From Planoprotostelium fungivorum (taxonomy: Eukaryota; Evosea; Variosea; Cavosteliida; Cavosteliaceae): 64,000 nt of DNA. Positions 53,412 to 63,743 of this stretch are shown piece after piece. Below the pieces are notes generated by a model. That model saw only the letters and a list, made by a program, of their open reading frames with translations, was not told where the DNA came from and searched no databases. The stretch's first letter is position 1, and each line of letters opens with the position of its first letter. The stretch is taken from assembly GCA_003024175.1 (NCBI GenBank), contig MDYQ01000162.1:1-64000 (forward strand). Reading direction: 5' to 3'. The position numbers and the translations under genes were made by a program.

Positions 53412-54203
53412 TCATGATAGCCATCTCTTGAGATGGGGGTGTTTCCTGATCTCGGCCATCGTGACTCTCTTCTGTGGCTCGGGCTCTAACATCCTCGTGA
53501 TTAGATCCTTGGCCGTGCTCTTTACAGCTCTGTCTGGAAAGTGGACTCTCTGGTTGGGTGACCAATCTTCATCGTAGTTGAAGGGAAAGACTCCGTAGGT
53601 GAGAGTGAACATGACGACACCCAAGCTCCATACGTCGGCCAGTGAGGCATTGAAGTCGATGTCCTTCATGCGGACCTCTGGGGCTGCGTAAGGAAGGCTG
53701 CCTCCGTAGTCGTTGCACTCGTTGGATCGACGATCGATGTAGCACAATCCGAAATCGATGAGGGTGGCCGTCTTGGTGATGTTGTCCCACATGATGTTCT
53801 CCAACTTGATGTCCTTGTGGTAGACGTCCAGATCGTGAATTGCCGAGAGGGTGGCAGTCAGCTGAGTCATAATCCTTCGGATGATTCTGTCTGGCAGTGG
53901 CGTGAAGTGTTGATCGGCCATGATGCGAAAGAGGTCTTTGCCCTCAACGTGATCCATCACCAGGTAGTAGTGATCGTCATCTTGATAGTACGATTTCAAG
54001 CATGCGACTCTCGGTACATTCCTCAGGAGGAGTCCAGCGATGATCTCGTTAGTGGCCCTTCGGTTGTCGTATGTCTTGACGATCTTCTTCACGATGGATG
54101 TCTTTCCATCACGTAGCGGTGGCACCAACAGAATCTGTCCTTGACTCCCTTGATCTAACGGCTTTGCTCTCTGCAGCAACTGGGTCACTTGCTCTGACCT
54201 CAT
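53412..54203 (-). CDS. serine/threonine protein kinase
   Basis: A compact kinase of 263 residues in one exon. The start at 54203 (MRSEQVTQLLQRAK) lies just before the domain; the frame is open 104 codons further up, but that part is not kinase-like. Motifs: GSQGQILLVPP (glycine loop region), SIVKKIVKTYD (ATP-binding Lys), YYQDDDHYYLVMDHVEGKDL (hinge), VYHKDIKLENIMWD (catalytic loop, HRD as HKD), LIDFGLCY (DFG), SLPYAAPEVRMKD (APE), ADVWSLGVVMFTLTYGVFPF and the final MLEPEPQKRVTMAEIRKHPH. All catalytic residues are present. The family is CAMK or SNF1-like by feel; not assigned further. Confidence 0.88.
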   Translation of the reverse strand: MRSEQVTQLLQRAKPLDQGSQGQILLVPPLRDGKTSIVKKIVKTYDNRRATNEIIAGLLLRNVPRVACLKSYYQDDDHYYLVMDHVEGKDLFRIMADQHFTPLPDRIIRRIMTQLTATLSAIHDLDVYHKDIKLENIMWDNITKTATLIDFGLCYIDRRSNECNDYGGSLPYAAPEVRMKDIDFNASLADVWSLGVVMFTLTYGVFPFNYDEDWSPNQRVHFPDRAVKSTAKDLITRMLEPEPQKRVTMAEIRKHPHLKRWLS

Positions 54204-54808
54204 CGGCTTCTCTTCTTCTCGACGTTTGGAAAGTAAGAGAAGGCCAACATGCCAATGCAATTGACAGCGGAAAAATAGATAAGCAAGTTCTTTCTCTGAT
54301 TCATCGTTGTTTCTCATGCGGAGAGTCCGTATCCATGGATCTGCGACAGCCCCAGCACGGAACAGTTCAGATTCTTTCCCTCTATGGAGGTTGCTTGGTG
54401 ATAAATGCGTGATGTTACCACGCGGGAGTTCGTAACTGGCCTGATTAGCTCTATTTTGGGGGAAGAGATAGCAACTGAGCCATTGGACAGTCGTAATCGA
54501 GGCTTCGAAGTACACCTAGCGGGTTCTAACCTACTAAGGATGGCAGGTCGGCGCCCCATTCGAGGAGGAGCACGCGTGGGGCTGAACGCACGGCTGGGGT
54601 GCACCCTCGAACGTGATATGACGAATTCGCGGAACTATACGGTCTACCTGTGGCTTTTCAAACTGCCGCTGTACTAGGACCAGAGGTTCACCAGACATAC
54701 CTCACGTGTTGATCGATAACCATATTTCTCACATTTATATTTTCGAAATTTCCGAAGCGTTTCTGAGCTGATTGGAAAACATAACGTCGCATCGTCATCA
54801 CAGCCAAC
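54204..54808. other. divergent intergenic region
   Basis: It separates the starts of the kinase (minus) and the dehydrogenase (plus) and so should hold both promoters. Open frames here lack domain signals. Confidence 0.4.
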
Positions 54809-56390
54809 ATGCCTACCGACAAGCCAAAAGTGCTCTTTATGAGTGGACCTGAATACGCCAAGGATGTCTGGAACGAGTTCATTCAAGATTTCACCGTATT
54901 AGTGAGCCTCATTTTACGTATCGTCACGTTTGTCAGCTGATTGTGTCTCAAGTTATGGGAAGAACAATCAAGAGAGGATTTCATCCGGGATCTATCATCG
55001 AAGTACGATGGCATCCAGGCCATCTACCGTGCAGCCAATCCAAAGTATCCCCACTACAAATTGGGCTCTTTTGACAGAGAGATCGTCTCCGCCTTTCCAT
55101 CCTCTATGAAGATCTTTGTCAACGGCGCTGTCGGCTATAATGACGTCGCTGTCGATGTATTGTCAGAAAAGGGTGACGATCGCACCTCATTGTTCTCCAC
55201 TGATCCTCTGCAATAGGTATCCTCTTCTGTAATACGGCATCCGTGAGATCATCGATTGTGATTCGATCTCCTCTGATCATGTTGCAGGGATCAGACAATG
55301 CGACGGCAGACACGGCTCTGTGGCTTATCTTGAGTACATACAAGAACACGTGGCAATCCGAACAATCTGTCCGAGCTGGTGTGTGGAGAGATCGCACGAA
55401 CGTCGTTGGAAGAGATCCCGCGGGAGACGTGAGAGATCGCATCATCTTCCATCGACATCATCCCATGCAACGTCATCATCTCGGATCACGTGCGAGATGG
55501 TCTGCATCATCACACGACGGATGTTGACGAGAATAGACGGTGGGCATTCTTGGATTGGGAAACATCGGAAAGGCAATCGCAGTGCGATGCAAGGCCATTG
55601 GAATGAAGGTACAATACCACAACCGCAACCGAATCGATGCAGCAGGTGAGGAGATGTCTCCTATCTTCTTCTCCTTCGATAGAAGAAAAGTGACTTCACT
55701 TTCACGTCATTCAACTCATCTTGCATCTTCACAACGATGACGATCTGATCTTCATTCCATCTTCTCATCTTCTTCCATTTCCATCTTTCATCTCCCGATC
55801 GCGATCACGCCTCATCATCACCTTACCTGTTTCAGAGGAAGAGAAGTACGGAGTCACTTACAAGACTTTCGACGAGCTCCTCTCCTCCTCCGATACCATT
55901 GTCGTCGCTGTTCCTTTAACATCCGATACGAAGCACATTCTCAGTGGGTCGCACGAGATCATACGAAGTCGTGACCACGAACAGATGCGGAATCGTTTAA
56001 GAAAGTGAAGAGGGGAGTGATCATCGTCAACATCTCGAGAGGTGGTTGTGTCGATGAGAGCGCTCTGGTGGATGCCATCAAGGCCGGCAAGGTGAGGGGG
56101 AGAGTGGTGTGAGATCGAGTCTGACGGTGATGTCAGGTGAGCAAGGTAGGATTGGACGTTTTCGAAGAGGAGCCCAAGATCCATCCCGATCTCTTGTCTA
56201 ATGAGAAGCACGCACTCCTCCCTCACATCGGTGGAGCGACCGTCAACACTTTCTACAACTTTGAGGTGACGTCTCTTCACGTCACCGTCGCTAATGACGC
56301 CAGGCCATCGGAATGCAGAACATCAAGATGTGGTTGAAAGAAGGAAAAGCAAAGACACCCATCAACCTCAGCGCCATCCAAAAGCAATGA
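54809..56390 (+). CDS. D-isomer-specific 2-hydroxyacid dehydrogenase (GRHPR-like)
   Basis: An NAD(P)-dependent oxidoreductase reducing 2-oxo acids such as glyoxylate or hydroxypyruvate; the substrate is not readable from sequence. It starts MPTDKPKVLFMSGPEYAKDV, spliced to LWEEQSREDFIRDLSSKYDG. Then come SMKIFVNGAVGYNDVAVDVL, ILFCNTAS and SDNATADTALWLILS. The Rossmann motif is TVGILGLGNIGKAIAVRCKA, with HNRNRIDAAEEEKYGV after it. The catalytic side includes TIVVAVPLTSDTKHIL, GVIIVNISRGGCVDESALVD (catalytic Arg), VGLDVFEEEPKIHPDL (Glu) and LLPHIGGATVNTF (His). It ends at 56390 and gcgaataaatcg follows. About eight introns with GTGAG donors. Confidence 0.88.
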
Positions 56391-56538
56391 GATCTCCACA
56401 ATCAAGCACCGAACGATCTTGGACGATGACAAAAAAAAGATGAAATGGTTATGCGAATAAATCGTTGTAGATCGATGACGAGGAAATAAGGAGGAACGAA
56501 AGGAAGGACACAGAGAGATCATTTTTTCATCACACAAC

Positions 56539-57842
56539 ATGTCTCTGAAGCTCCACACCGCCGATAAGACCAGCCCAGCCACCTTCAAGGTCCTCGTTGC
56601 CGCTCAATACGCCGGCGTGAAGGTCGATGTCGTTGAGACTGAGACTGCTCCCAAGGGTGAGTCCATTGGAAAGCTTCCCATCCTCGAGACCCCCCAGGGA
56701 CTCCTCTCCGGATCTGATGCCGCTGCCCACTACAGTGAGTTTCATCCTCTCCATTTCCATATCCATTCGTCTATATCGACCATCTCAATCGACATCTCGA
56801 CACGTCAACTGAAGAAACTTCAGTCATCGGCCAAGGAAAGTCCACCCTGAACGGCTCCAACGCCTTCGAGGCCGCTCAAGTCTCCCAGTGGGTCGACTAC
56901 GTCGCCTCCGAGATCGATCTCCCCGCCTCCGTCTGGGTCTTCCCCATCCTCGGTCTCGTCCACAACGTCCAGCCCGCCACCGACAAGGCCACCGCCGACA
57001 TCCGCAAGGTCCTCGATACTCTGAACAAGTACTTCACCTTCCGCACCTTCCTCGTCGGACAGCGTGTGTCTTACGCCGACATTGCCGTCGCCGCTTCTCT
57101 CTACCAGCTGTTCCAGAAGCTCTTCGAGCCCGCTTTCATCAAGCCTTACGGACACGCCAAGAGATGGTTCTTGACCATCGTCAACCAGCCCCAATTCAAG
57201 GCCGTCGCCGGAGAGTTCACCATCTGCGAGAAGAAGGAGTCTCCCCGCGAGCCCGTGAAGAAGGAGGCACCCAAGAAGGAGGCCGCCCCCGCCAAGAAGC
57301 CCGCCGCCAAGAAGGACGACGACGACGAGGAGAAGGAGGAGAACTTTGAGGACGACGAGCCAAAGAAGAAGAACCCCCTCGACTTCTTACCCCCCTCCAA
57401 ATTCAACTTGGAAGAGTGGAAGAGAGTCTACTCCAACACCGACACCCGCAAGGAGGCCATCCCCTGGTTCTGGCAGAACTACGACCCCCAGGGATTCTCC
57501 CTGTGGTACGGAGAGTACAAGTACAACGACGAGCTCAACTCCACCTTCAAGACGGCCAACCTCCTCGGAGGCTACATCCAGCGTCTCGACAAGCTCCGCA
57601 AGTACGGTTTCGCTTCCCTCGTCATCTTTGGAGACGAGCCCAAGTTGGAGGTTGCCGGTATTGTTCTGAACAGAGGAACCGCTCAGGCCCCCGAGCTGAT
57701 CGAGTGTGACGACTCTGAGCACTACAACTGGAGACAGATCAACATCGAGGACCCCAAGGACAAGGAGCTCGTTCAGGACTTCTGGGCCTGGGACGGAGAG
57801 TTTGGAGGAAAGAAGTTCAACCAGGCTAAGAACTTCCGATAA
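56539..57842 (+). CDS. EEF1G: translation elongation factor eEF1B subunit gamma
   Basis: A structural subunit of the eEF1B nucleotide-exchange complex for eEF1A. The N-terminal GST-like domain begins MSLKLHTADKTSPATFKVLV and includes GKLPILETPQGLLSGSDAAA. One 89-nt intron (56735-56823) splits the codon after HY. A lysine/glutamate-rich linker (KKEAAPAKKPAAKKDDDDEE) joins to the conserved C-terminal domain: NPLDFLPPSKFNLEEWKRVY, AIPWFWQNYDPQGFSLWYGE, GGYIQRLDKLRKYGFASLVI, and DFWAWDGEFGGKKFNQAKNF near the end. Strong preference for C-ending codons indicates high expression. Confidence 0.97.
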
Positions 57843-58261
57843 ATTGTCTGAGATCTCGATATATAAAATGGATCGTACATCGCGTCGTCTCTTGTCTAAC
57901 GGGAGCAGAGTGTGAGGGAAGATGAGCCACCGAACATATAAATCTCGCTCATTGAATCACCTCCTCTTGAAGATGGCCCGTCAGAAGCGTGAGACATGAT
58001 CGCAGCGATGAGAACGGCGATGATCATCAGGCACACGGTGGCGATGGAGGCATTTGGATCACTAATTTTTTGTCATGCATATTCCAGTGACCGTTTCATA
58101 TTGAATAGTCCAAATTCCGGATCAAGGACAATTCCGGAACTTGTCGTTCTCATCTTTGTAAAGTTCACCACACGCAATAGAAGAAGCATGTGTCTGTCGG
58201 CTGTTCGATTCAGGGCTCAAAGTTTCACACGGGACGAAGAATCACATCTCTGTCGAACAAC
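57843..58261. other. intergenic region
   Basis: No gene is supported. It is the 3' flank of eEF1G and the 5' flank of the next gene; weak open frames only. Confidence 0.4.
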
Positions 58262-59567
58262 ATGATCCAGAACTTCTTCGGTCGAAATCGTCGAATGAAT
58301 ACTTCCATGGTCTACCGCACACAGAACCACCGCCTGACGCAAGATTTAATCCACGGAGAACAACAGTATGATGATGAGACGTGGCGACACAAGTGTCTGA
58401 GAGACTTCCACCACGAGGTGTGGAGACTGTTAAATCTTTGCGATTCGGTGTCAATTCCTTCGTCTGCTGACTGAGAGAAGGCGGGAAGAAATCATAACAG
58501 AAAATATAGCGAGGTCTATCGAGGTGATCAGGATGCCCGTCCCCTTTTCTTCTGATCTCGTGCAGATCTTCTCGACTGGAAGAGAATGGTAGAGTCTTTC
58601 ACCGTCAGCAAGTCCGGTGGTGAGTGCACACCGTCATTCCGTGCCGATGATCTCAGGAGGGCTGAGTTTATTCGACCAATTTGGCACGGGCGTCTCTTTA
58701 CACGGTGAACCTCTCATCTACACTTGGCCTCACCATTGGGATGGTAGTCTCGTTCGTTACTGTGTGAACGGTTCAGGTTCTTACGAGTGAGTGATGCACC
58801 ACGATGAGCGTGGAGAAAGTTGCCCTCTAGAGAAGAGATTGAACAGAAGAAGAGAGAGGGAGAGACTGACGACGAGATGTTGTGGGAGGATGGGATGGAT
58901 TACTTTGTCTAGCAGTGCACCTCTGGTGTCTATCGGACACAAGACCGTGGTCTATTGAAAGAAGAGAGGGTGAGGAGAAGGTGGAAGAGTACAGACAGAT
59001 GATCAGAAGGGGAGGAAGGCCACTGGTACTGGCAGCCGTCCCGAGGACTGTTCCATACAGTCGAGGCGTCATCGGATTTAGCGATAAGAGCGCACCATTC
59101 TATTGGTCGAATCAAAATCATTTCATACTGGATGGTCAAGGTGTCGATCTCTTCTCATTCAATATCGACGATCGTGATCGCATCATGCGTCACTCTATGT
59201 TGATTCCACTCACTTTGCCCAATTCCAGGCTTACAAGGATGAGAGCATAGATCCCTTCTTTCTTGCCATCCGTCTGAACCAGAGAATACAAGAGAAGGCT
59301 TACGTCAGGCCCGGTGGCATATACTGGGGCGCCTGGGACTCTTGGGTCCAACACACACTCATCACGGCTGTGCAAGGAGACGAAGCAGATGATTTCGCGA
59401 CGAAGGAAGAACTGAAGATGGTTAAGAGGATGCAAGAGATCAGCAGAGAAAGAGTTGAACGGGGCGAAACACTCGACCCCGACGGAGATGAGGCCCAGAT
59501 GCTGAGGTGGGAGAGCGATTGGAACAGCTTCTTGGTCAACATCGGGCCAAAGACAGAAGATAAATGA
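58262..59567 (+). CDS. hypothetical multi-exon protein
   Basis: Not recognised. It may start MIQNFFGRNRRMNTSMVYRT. Exon pieces follow: DLLDWKRMVESFTVSKSG, GLSLFDQFGTGVSLHGEPLI, YTWPHHWDGSLVRYCVNGSG, KKREGETDDEMLWEDGMDYF, HWYWQPSRGLFHTVEASSDL, and the long last exon AYKDESIDPFFLAIRLNQRI, VRPGGIYWGAWDSWVQHTLI, ending FLVNIGPKTEDK at 59567. Tryptophan-rich segments suggest a folded enzyme or binding protein. Frame keeps across GTGAG introns in the second half; the exon order before 58560 is unsure. Its stop lies 15 bp from the stop of the tRNase Z gene on the other strand. Confidence 0.5.
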
Positions 59568-59582
59568 AATGATCAGGCAACT

Positions 59583-60503
59583 TCATGTTTCATTCGGATC
59601 ATCACACCACACGATGATGTTTTTCGGTTTTCCTTCTTTGAAAAAGTCGATGATGTCTCTCTTGCTGTACTGATGGCTGAAATGTGTGATGATGAACGTT
59701 GTATCGGGATAGCGCACGATCACATCCTGTAAATCGGCCCACAGCGTGTGTTTCGTCTTCTCTGCGTTCTTTCGGTGTTTCTCATCTAAGAAGGTGCACT
59801 CTGTGATGACGACCGGCATGGTAGACAGCCACGATGCACTCTCCTCAGAGGACAGAGTCTCGGCCGTTGTGTCTCCCAGGAAGGTGAAGAGGGATTTACG
59901 GCAGATCTCGGTGATGTCGATTCCATCTTGTCTCAGCTTCTTCAGATCAGCACCAGCACGCCCTTGATATTCTCTTCGGAGGCGGTGGGTGATCTTGTGG
60001 AAGGTGAATCCAACTGATGGGCAGCTGTGATCGCAGTTGATGACTGTGATCTCGTATGGAAGATTGTCCAGAGTGATGATGTCTCCTGGCTGGACGCCGT
60101 GGGTCACATGATTGGTCTGGTACTCTTCTGGTGTCATCGCACACGCTCCGGTCAATTGTTGGCTCGAAAAGAGGTACTGGTCCAACAGAGGTGCAGTGCT
60201 GATAGGTATATACACCTTCGGTGGCTTCGCGCGTGAGACCAGTGCAGTCATTCCAAACGAGTGATCAGAATGGCCGTGCGTGATGAATACGTGTGAGGGA
60301 TGCGATGTGTGAACTTTGAAGGGTCCAGCATCTAAAGAGAAGGAGAGTTCTGGAATGAAGAATGAGGTTGTGTCGGCGGCACGAGAGTATCCAATGAGCG
60401 TCAACCTCTCATTGGGTATAGGTAAAGACACCGATAGGTTCGTGTGACCGACTCCCAGTCCGATCAACTCTGGTTTGTGTTTCGAGGCAAAGTGTGTTGT
60501 CAT
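59583..60503 (-). CDS. ribonuclease Z (tRNase Z)-like metallo-beta-lactamase protein
   Basis: tRNase Z removes 3' trailers from tRNA precursors. The domain begins MTTHFASKHKPELIGLGVGH. The zinc motif is VFITHGHSDHSFGM (HxHxDH). Further parts: VTHGVQPGDIITLDNLPYEI, NCDHSCPSVGFTFHKI, SLFTFLGDTTAETL, MPVVITECTFLDEKH (metal-binding region) and TFIITHFSHQYSKRDIIDFF (last histidine motif). It is a single exon of 306 residues, similar in size to short-form enzymes. The frame is open up to 60665 with a possible mitochondrial-type leader (SRSLSTSSSF), but that start would sit only 15 bp from a tRNA gene, so I prefer 60503. Two tRNA-His genes lie just upstream on the same strand. No clear exosite is visible, so a related metal hydrolase is possible. 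Confidence 0.75.
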   Translation of the reverse strand: MTTHFASKHKPELIGLGVGHTNLSVSLPIPNERLTLIGYSRAADTTSFFIPELSFSLDAGPFKVHTSHPSHVFITHGHSDHSFGMTALVSRAKPPKVYIPISTAPLLDQYLFSSQQLTGACAMTPEEYQTNHVTHGVQPGDIITLDNLPYEITVINCDHSCPSVGFTFHKITHRLRREYQGRAGADLKKLRQDGIDITEICRKSLFTFLGDTTAETLSSEESASWLSTMPVVITECTFLDEKHRKNAEKTKHTLWADLQDVIVRYPDTTFIITHFSHQYSKRDIIDFFKEGKPKNIIVWCDDPNET

Positions 60504-60680
60504 CTGAAAAGAAGATGTGATGTGATGCGGACAGGAATGCGATGACCCGTTCACCGAATCGGTGAACTGATCGCCTCTTCTCCTTCGGAAACTTGACGAT
60601 GTCGAGAGTGATCGCGATTGTAGTACGACAGTGAGACTGATGGGTACCTTGATGAGTCTGTTCACTCACAAAAGGTCGGT

Positions 60681-60751
60681 TGCCTACGCGCGGAATCGAA
60701 CCGCGGTCGTTGGAGCCACAATCCAAAGTACTACCCCTATACTACGTAAGC
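60681..60751 (-). tRNA. tRNA-His (GTG), copy 2
   Basis: Identical over the mature 71 nt to the gene at 20840-20910: same acceptor, anticodon GTG and T-arm. Flanks differ apart from ggt just 3' of it. Confidence 0.95.
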
Positions 60752-60838
60752 CAGGTGACGACGCATCACAAACTGCAATAGGATTGGTACGTCTTGACGA
60801 GTGCGAGCTGTTATGCGAAGGTATGATAAAAAGTTGAT

Positions 60839-60909
60839 TGCCTACGCGCGGAATCGAACCGCGGTCGTTGGAGCCACAATCCAAAGTACTACCCCTATAC
60901 TACGTAAGC
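60839..60909 (-). tRNA. tRNA-His (GTG), copy 3
   Basis: Identical mature sequence to copies 1 and 2, in the same direction as copy 2 and 87 bp upstream of it. The short spacer shows no similarity to the spacer of copy 1, except aaagttg(a/g)ttgcc at the 3' side. Confidence 0.95.
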
Positions 60910-61187
60910 CGGGTGTTGTGCTCATATGATTCTGTGCATAGGACATCACGCAGTGATATCAGCCCAGTAAGACTCACTCATCGACCATTATAGAAGTGAG
61001 TCCACTTTGAAATCATATTAAACTAAGCATCCTCGTGATCACGGAGATTGAATAGATCGCTTAGATCTAATATCAGATCCAAAGATTCCCAAGGAACGAT
61101 TTTGTTTCCAGGAACTGCCGAAATCCGTCTCACATCACAGAAGATGACAGGGACATCGAAGGAGGCATCACACAGAAGAATCACACC

Positions 61188-63185
61188 ATGACGACCCCAA
61201 TCACCCAAAATGATCTTGCGTTGGCCACGATGAGAGATGTGGAGGAGACGGTCGATATGGATGATTCGACGAGTCTAACACTGGCTTGGAAGAAGCTCAC
61301 GGTGGAGACCCCAGACAAGAAGAAACTACTTTCTGATGTTTCTGGGCAAATCAGTGGCAGTCTGTTGGCTATAATGGGACCGTCTGGAAGTGGAAAAACA
61401 ACACTGATGAATGTCTTGGCTAACCGTGTGAGGGGTGTCAAGATCACAGGAGATATCAGGATCAATGCACAGAAGGTCACATCTTCTCTGTTGAAAAGAG
61501 TATCGGGTTACGTGATGCAGGACGACCTTCTTTTCGAGCACTTAACAGTAGAGGTGACGGTCGAAATACTGATGGATCATTGAATTCAGTTAGGAGACAA
61601 TGCATTACACGGCCGATCTGAGGTTACCAAGGGAGATGACTTCGCTTGAGAAGAAGGAGAGAGTGAACGAAACCATCTCACAATTGGGATTGGAATCATG
61701 TCGAGGGACAGTCATAGGAGGTGTAACCATCAAAGGCATCTCAGGAGGAGAGAGGAAGAGATTATGTGTCGGCATGGAACTCATCACCCACCCCAAACTC
61801 CTCTTCCTCGATGAGCCCACGTCCGGTCTAGACAGCTCAACCGCCCTCTCTCTCATCACGACTCTGTCTCAGATCGTCTCCACTCGAAACTGCACCATCT
61901 TGTGTACCATCCATCAGCCCCAATCCAAGATCTTCCATCTCTTCCATTCAGTTTTGGTGATGAGCAAAGGACACGTCGTGGCGATGGGAGAGAGACAACA
62001 AGTCATCGACCAATACGAGAGGGCCGGATTTCCCTGTCCAGAGTTCACCAACCCGGCCGACCATCTCATAGACGTAATCACACCCATCAACAGCGGCGAT
62101 GAGCCAGAGTTAAGAGAGAACGTCGCAGCCATCCGAGCAGAGCAGTTTCATCCACAATCAGACGAGGAGAAGGGATGCATCGTGGACGTTGATCCCATCG
62201 ATCACGAGAGGATGCCCTGGCTGCGTCAATTCTTGACTCTGTCGAAACGAACGACAAAGAGCCTCTTGAGACAGCGCTCTATCCTCATCACTCAACTCTT
62301 CCAGTCCATCATCATGGCAGTTCTCATCGGTACTGTTTTCTACCACATCGGAAACGATCAGAAGAGCACGATGAAGAGACAACCCGTGTTGTTCTTCTGT
62401 GTCATCAACCAAGGCATGTTCGCCGCTCTCATGATCATCAACTCGTTTCCATCAGAGAGATCCATCACACTGCGAGGTGATGTGGAAGATGATGATGACG
62501 TCACTGATGTGACACAGAGAGGGCCGCGGGCAGCTACCACGTATCTGCTTACTTTTTGGCCAAGTCCCTTGTAGAATTAGCCCCGCTCGTCATTTTCCCC
62601 GCCATTTTCTCGAGCGTCGTGTACTGGCTCGTCGGTCTACAACCTGCCGCCGACAAATTCTTCCTCTTCCTCTTCCTCATGATTCTCACGAATCTGTCGG
62701 CCACGTCGGGTGCTTCACCTTCTCATCTCACGATGCACTGACACGTCAACAGTGGCCCTGGCTATCTCAGCCGTGTGTAGGACGACTGATCTATCGGTGA
62801 CCGTGATGCCCATGGCGTTAGAAGTTTTTCGCCTGTTCGGTGGATTTCTCATGACGCCCGAAAATATTCCAAGGGGCTTCGTCTGGCTCGACGCACTCTC
62901 TTACGTCAAATGGGCTTACGTCGGTGGGTTTTATCTCATTTTATTTCTCCCCTACGTTGGCTGATGAGCGCAGCGATATCACTCAACGAATTGAGAGGAC
63001 TGCAGTTGAATTGCACGGAGGCACAGAAAGTCAACGGAGCTTGTCCCGTCGTGAACGGAGAGCAGACGATACGGTCGTTGGGTCTAGACCGATTCACCAT
63101 CGGTGAATGTGTGGGAGCCCTCTTGGCCATCATCATCGGCTGCAGAGTCATCGCATTCCTGGCCCTTCGATTCCTCAAGAGATGA
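61188..63185 (+). CDS. ABCG-family half transporter
   Basis: An ATP-driven exporter of lipids or drugs in a membrane; the substrate is unknown. The start MTTPITQNDLALATMRDVEE leads to the nucleotide-binding domain: Walker A MGPSGSGKTTLMNVLANR, Q-loop GYVMQDDLLFEHLTVE, spliced over an intron ending gttag to ETMHYTADLRLP, signature GGVTIKGISGGERKRLCVGM, Walker B KLLFLDEPTSGLDSSTALSL and H-loop ILCTIHQPQSKIF. The membrane domain follows with LITQLFQSIIMAVLIGTVFY, VLFFCVINQGMFAALMIINS, YFLAKSLVELAPLVIFPAIF, FFLFLFLMILTNLSATS and a final helix CVGALLAIIIGCRVIAFLAL. About four introns, all short. The NBD-then-TMD order and length (~640 aa) are those of ABCG half transporters. Confidence 0.93.
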
Positions 63186-63743
63186 AGAAATGTAAATAGA
63201 AAGAGAGTTCGACCTCATCTTGATTTAAGCCATCCACTCGCGATCTACGATGATGAGGCGATCTGACAGCATGTAACATCGTAGCTTGAATAAATGTAAA
63301 GATATATGAAGAGCAATCGATATCTGATCTAGTGCGTTCAAATGGTATCATAATCTATCATGTGAATATGAGCACTTCCATGGTAGCTACCAACCTTCTT
63401 CATTATCAAATAGAGATGTCTGTATTTGAACCGCAGTCTCATATCTTCACAGCCCACAGGCAGGGAGGCGCGAAAGTTTGGATATGGAACATTCAACTTG
63501 AAAAACACCGTTTGTCTACGAATGCCCCGTCGAGGGCTATTATAACCGGATCACCCATCAGAAAGATATAGATACATGGTGTGCTGCACCCGGAGCCGCC
63601 AAAAATGACAGGAAGAGGTTTACACCACGTGCCGGGAAGCCATGCACGTGACTGAAACTCAGCCGAGCCTCAACATCATTCGAAAAGAAACAGACCTACG
63701 AACAACAACACACGAACGACAACCGACTACTCAACGAACACGA
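63186..63743. other. intergenic region containing the upstream part of the duplicated lectin segment
   Basis: No gene. From about 63440 on it matches the upstream region of the lectin at 46490-49232 in inverted orientation. Confidence 0.6.
63626..63650 (+). promoter_or_regulatory. paired CACGTG (E-box) element, second lectin copy
   Basis: CACGTG at 63626-63631 and 63645-63650, with the same 13-base spacer as upstream of the first lectin copy, about 95-115 bp before ATG 63744. Confidence 0.45.

Noticed and set aside
60504-60665. N-terminal extension of the tRNase Z as a mitochondrial leader
   Set aside because: Possible, but the start would be 15 bp from a tRNA gene, leaving no room for a promoter; kept as an alternative only.
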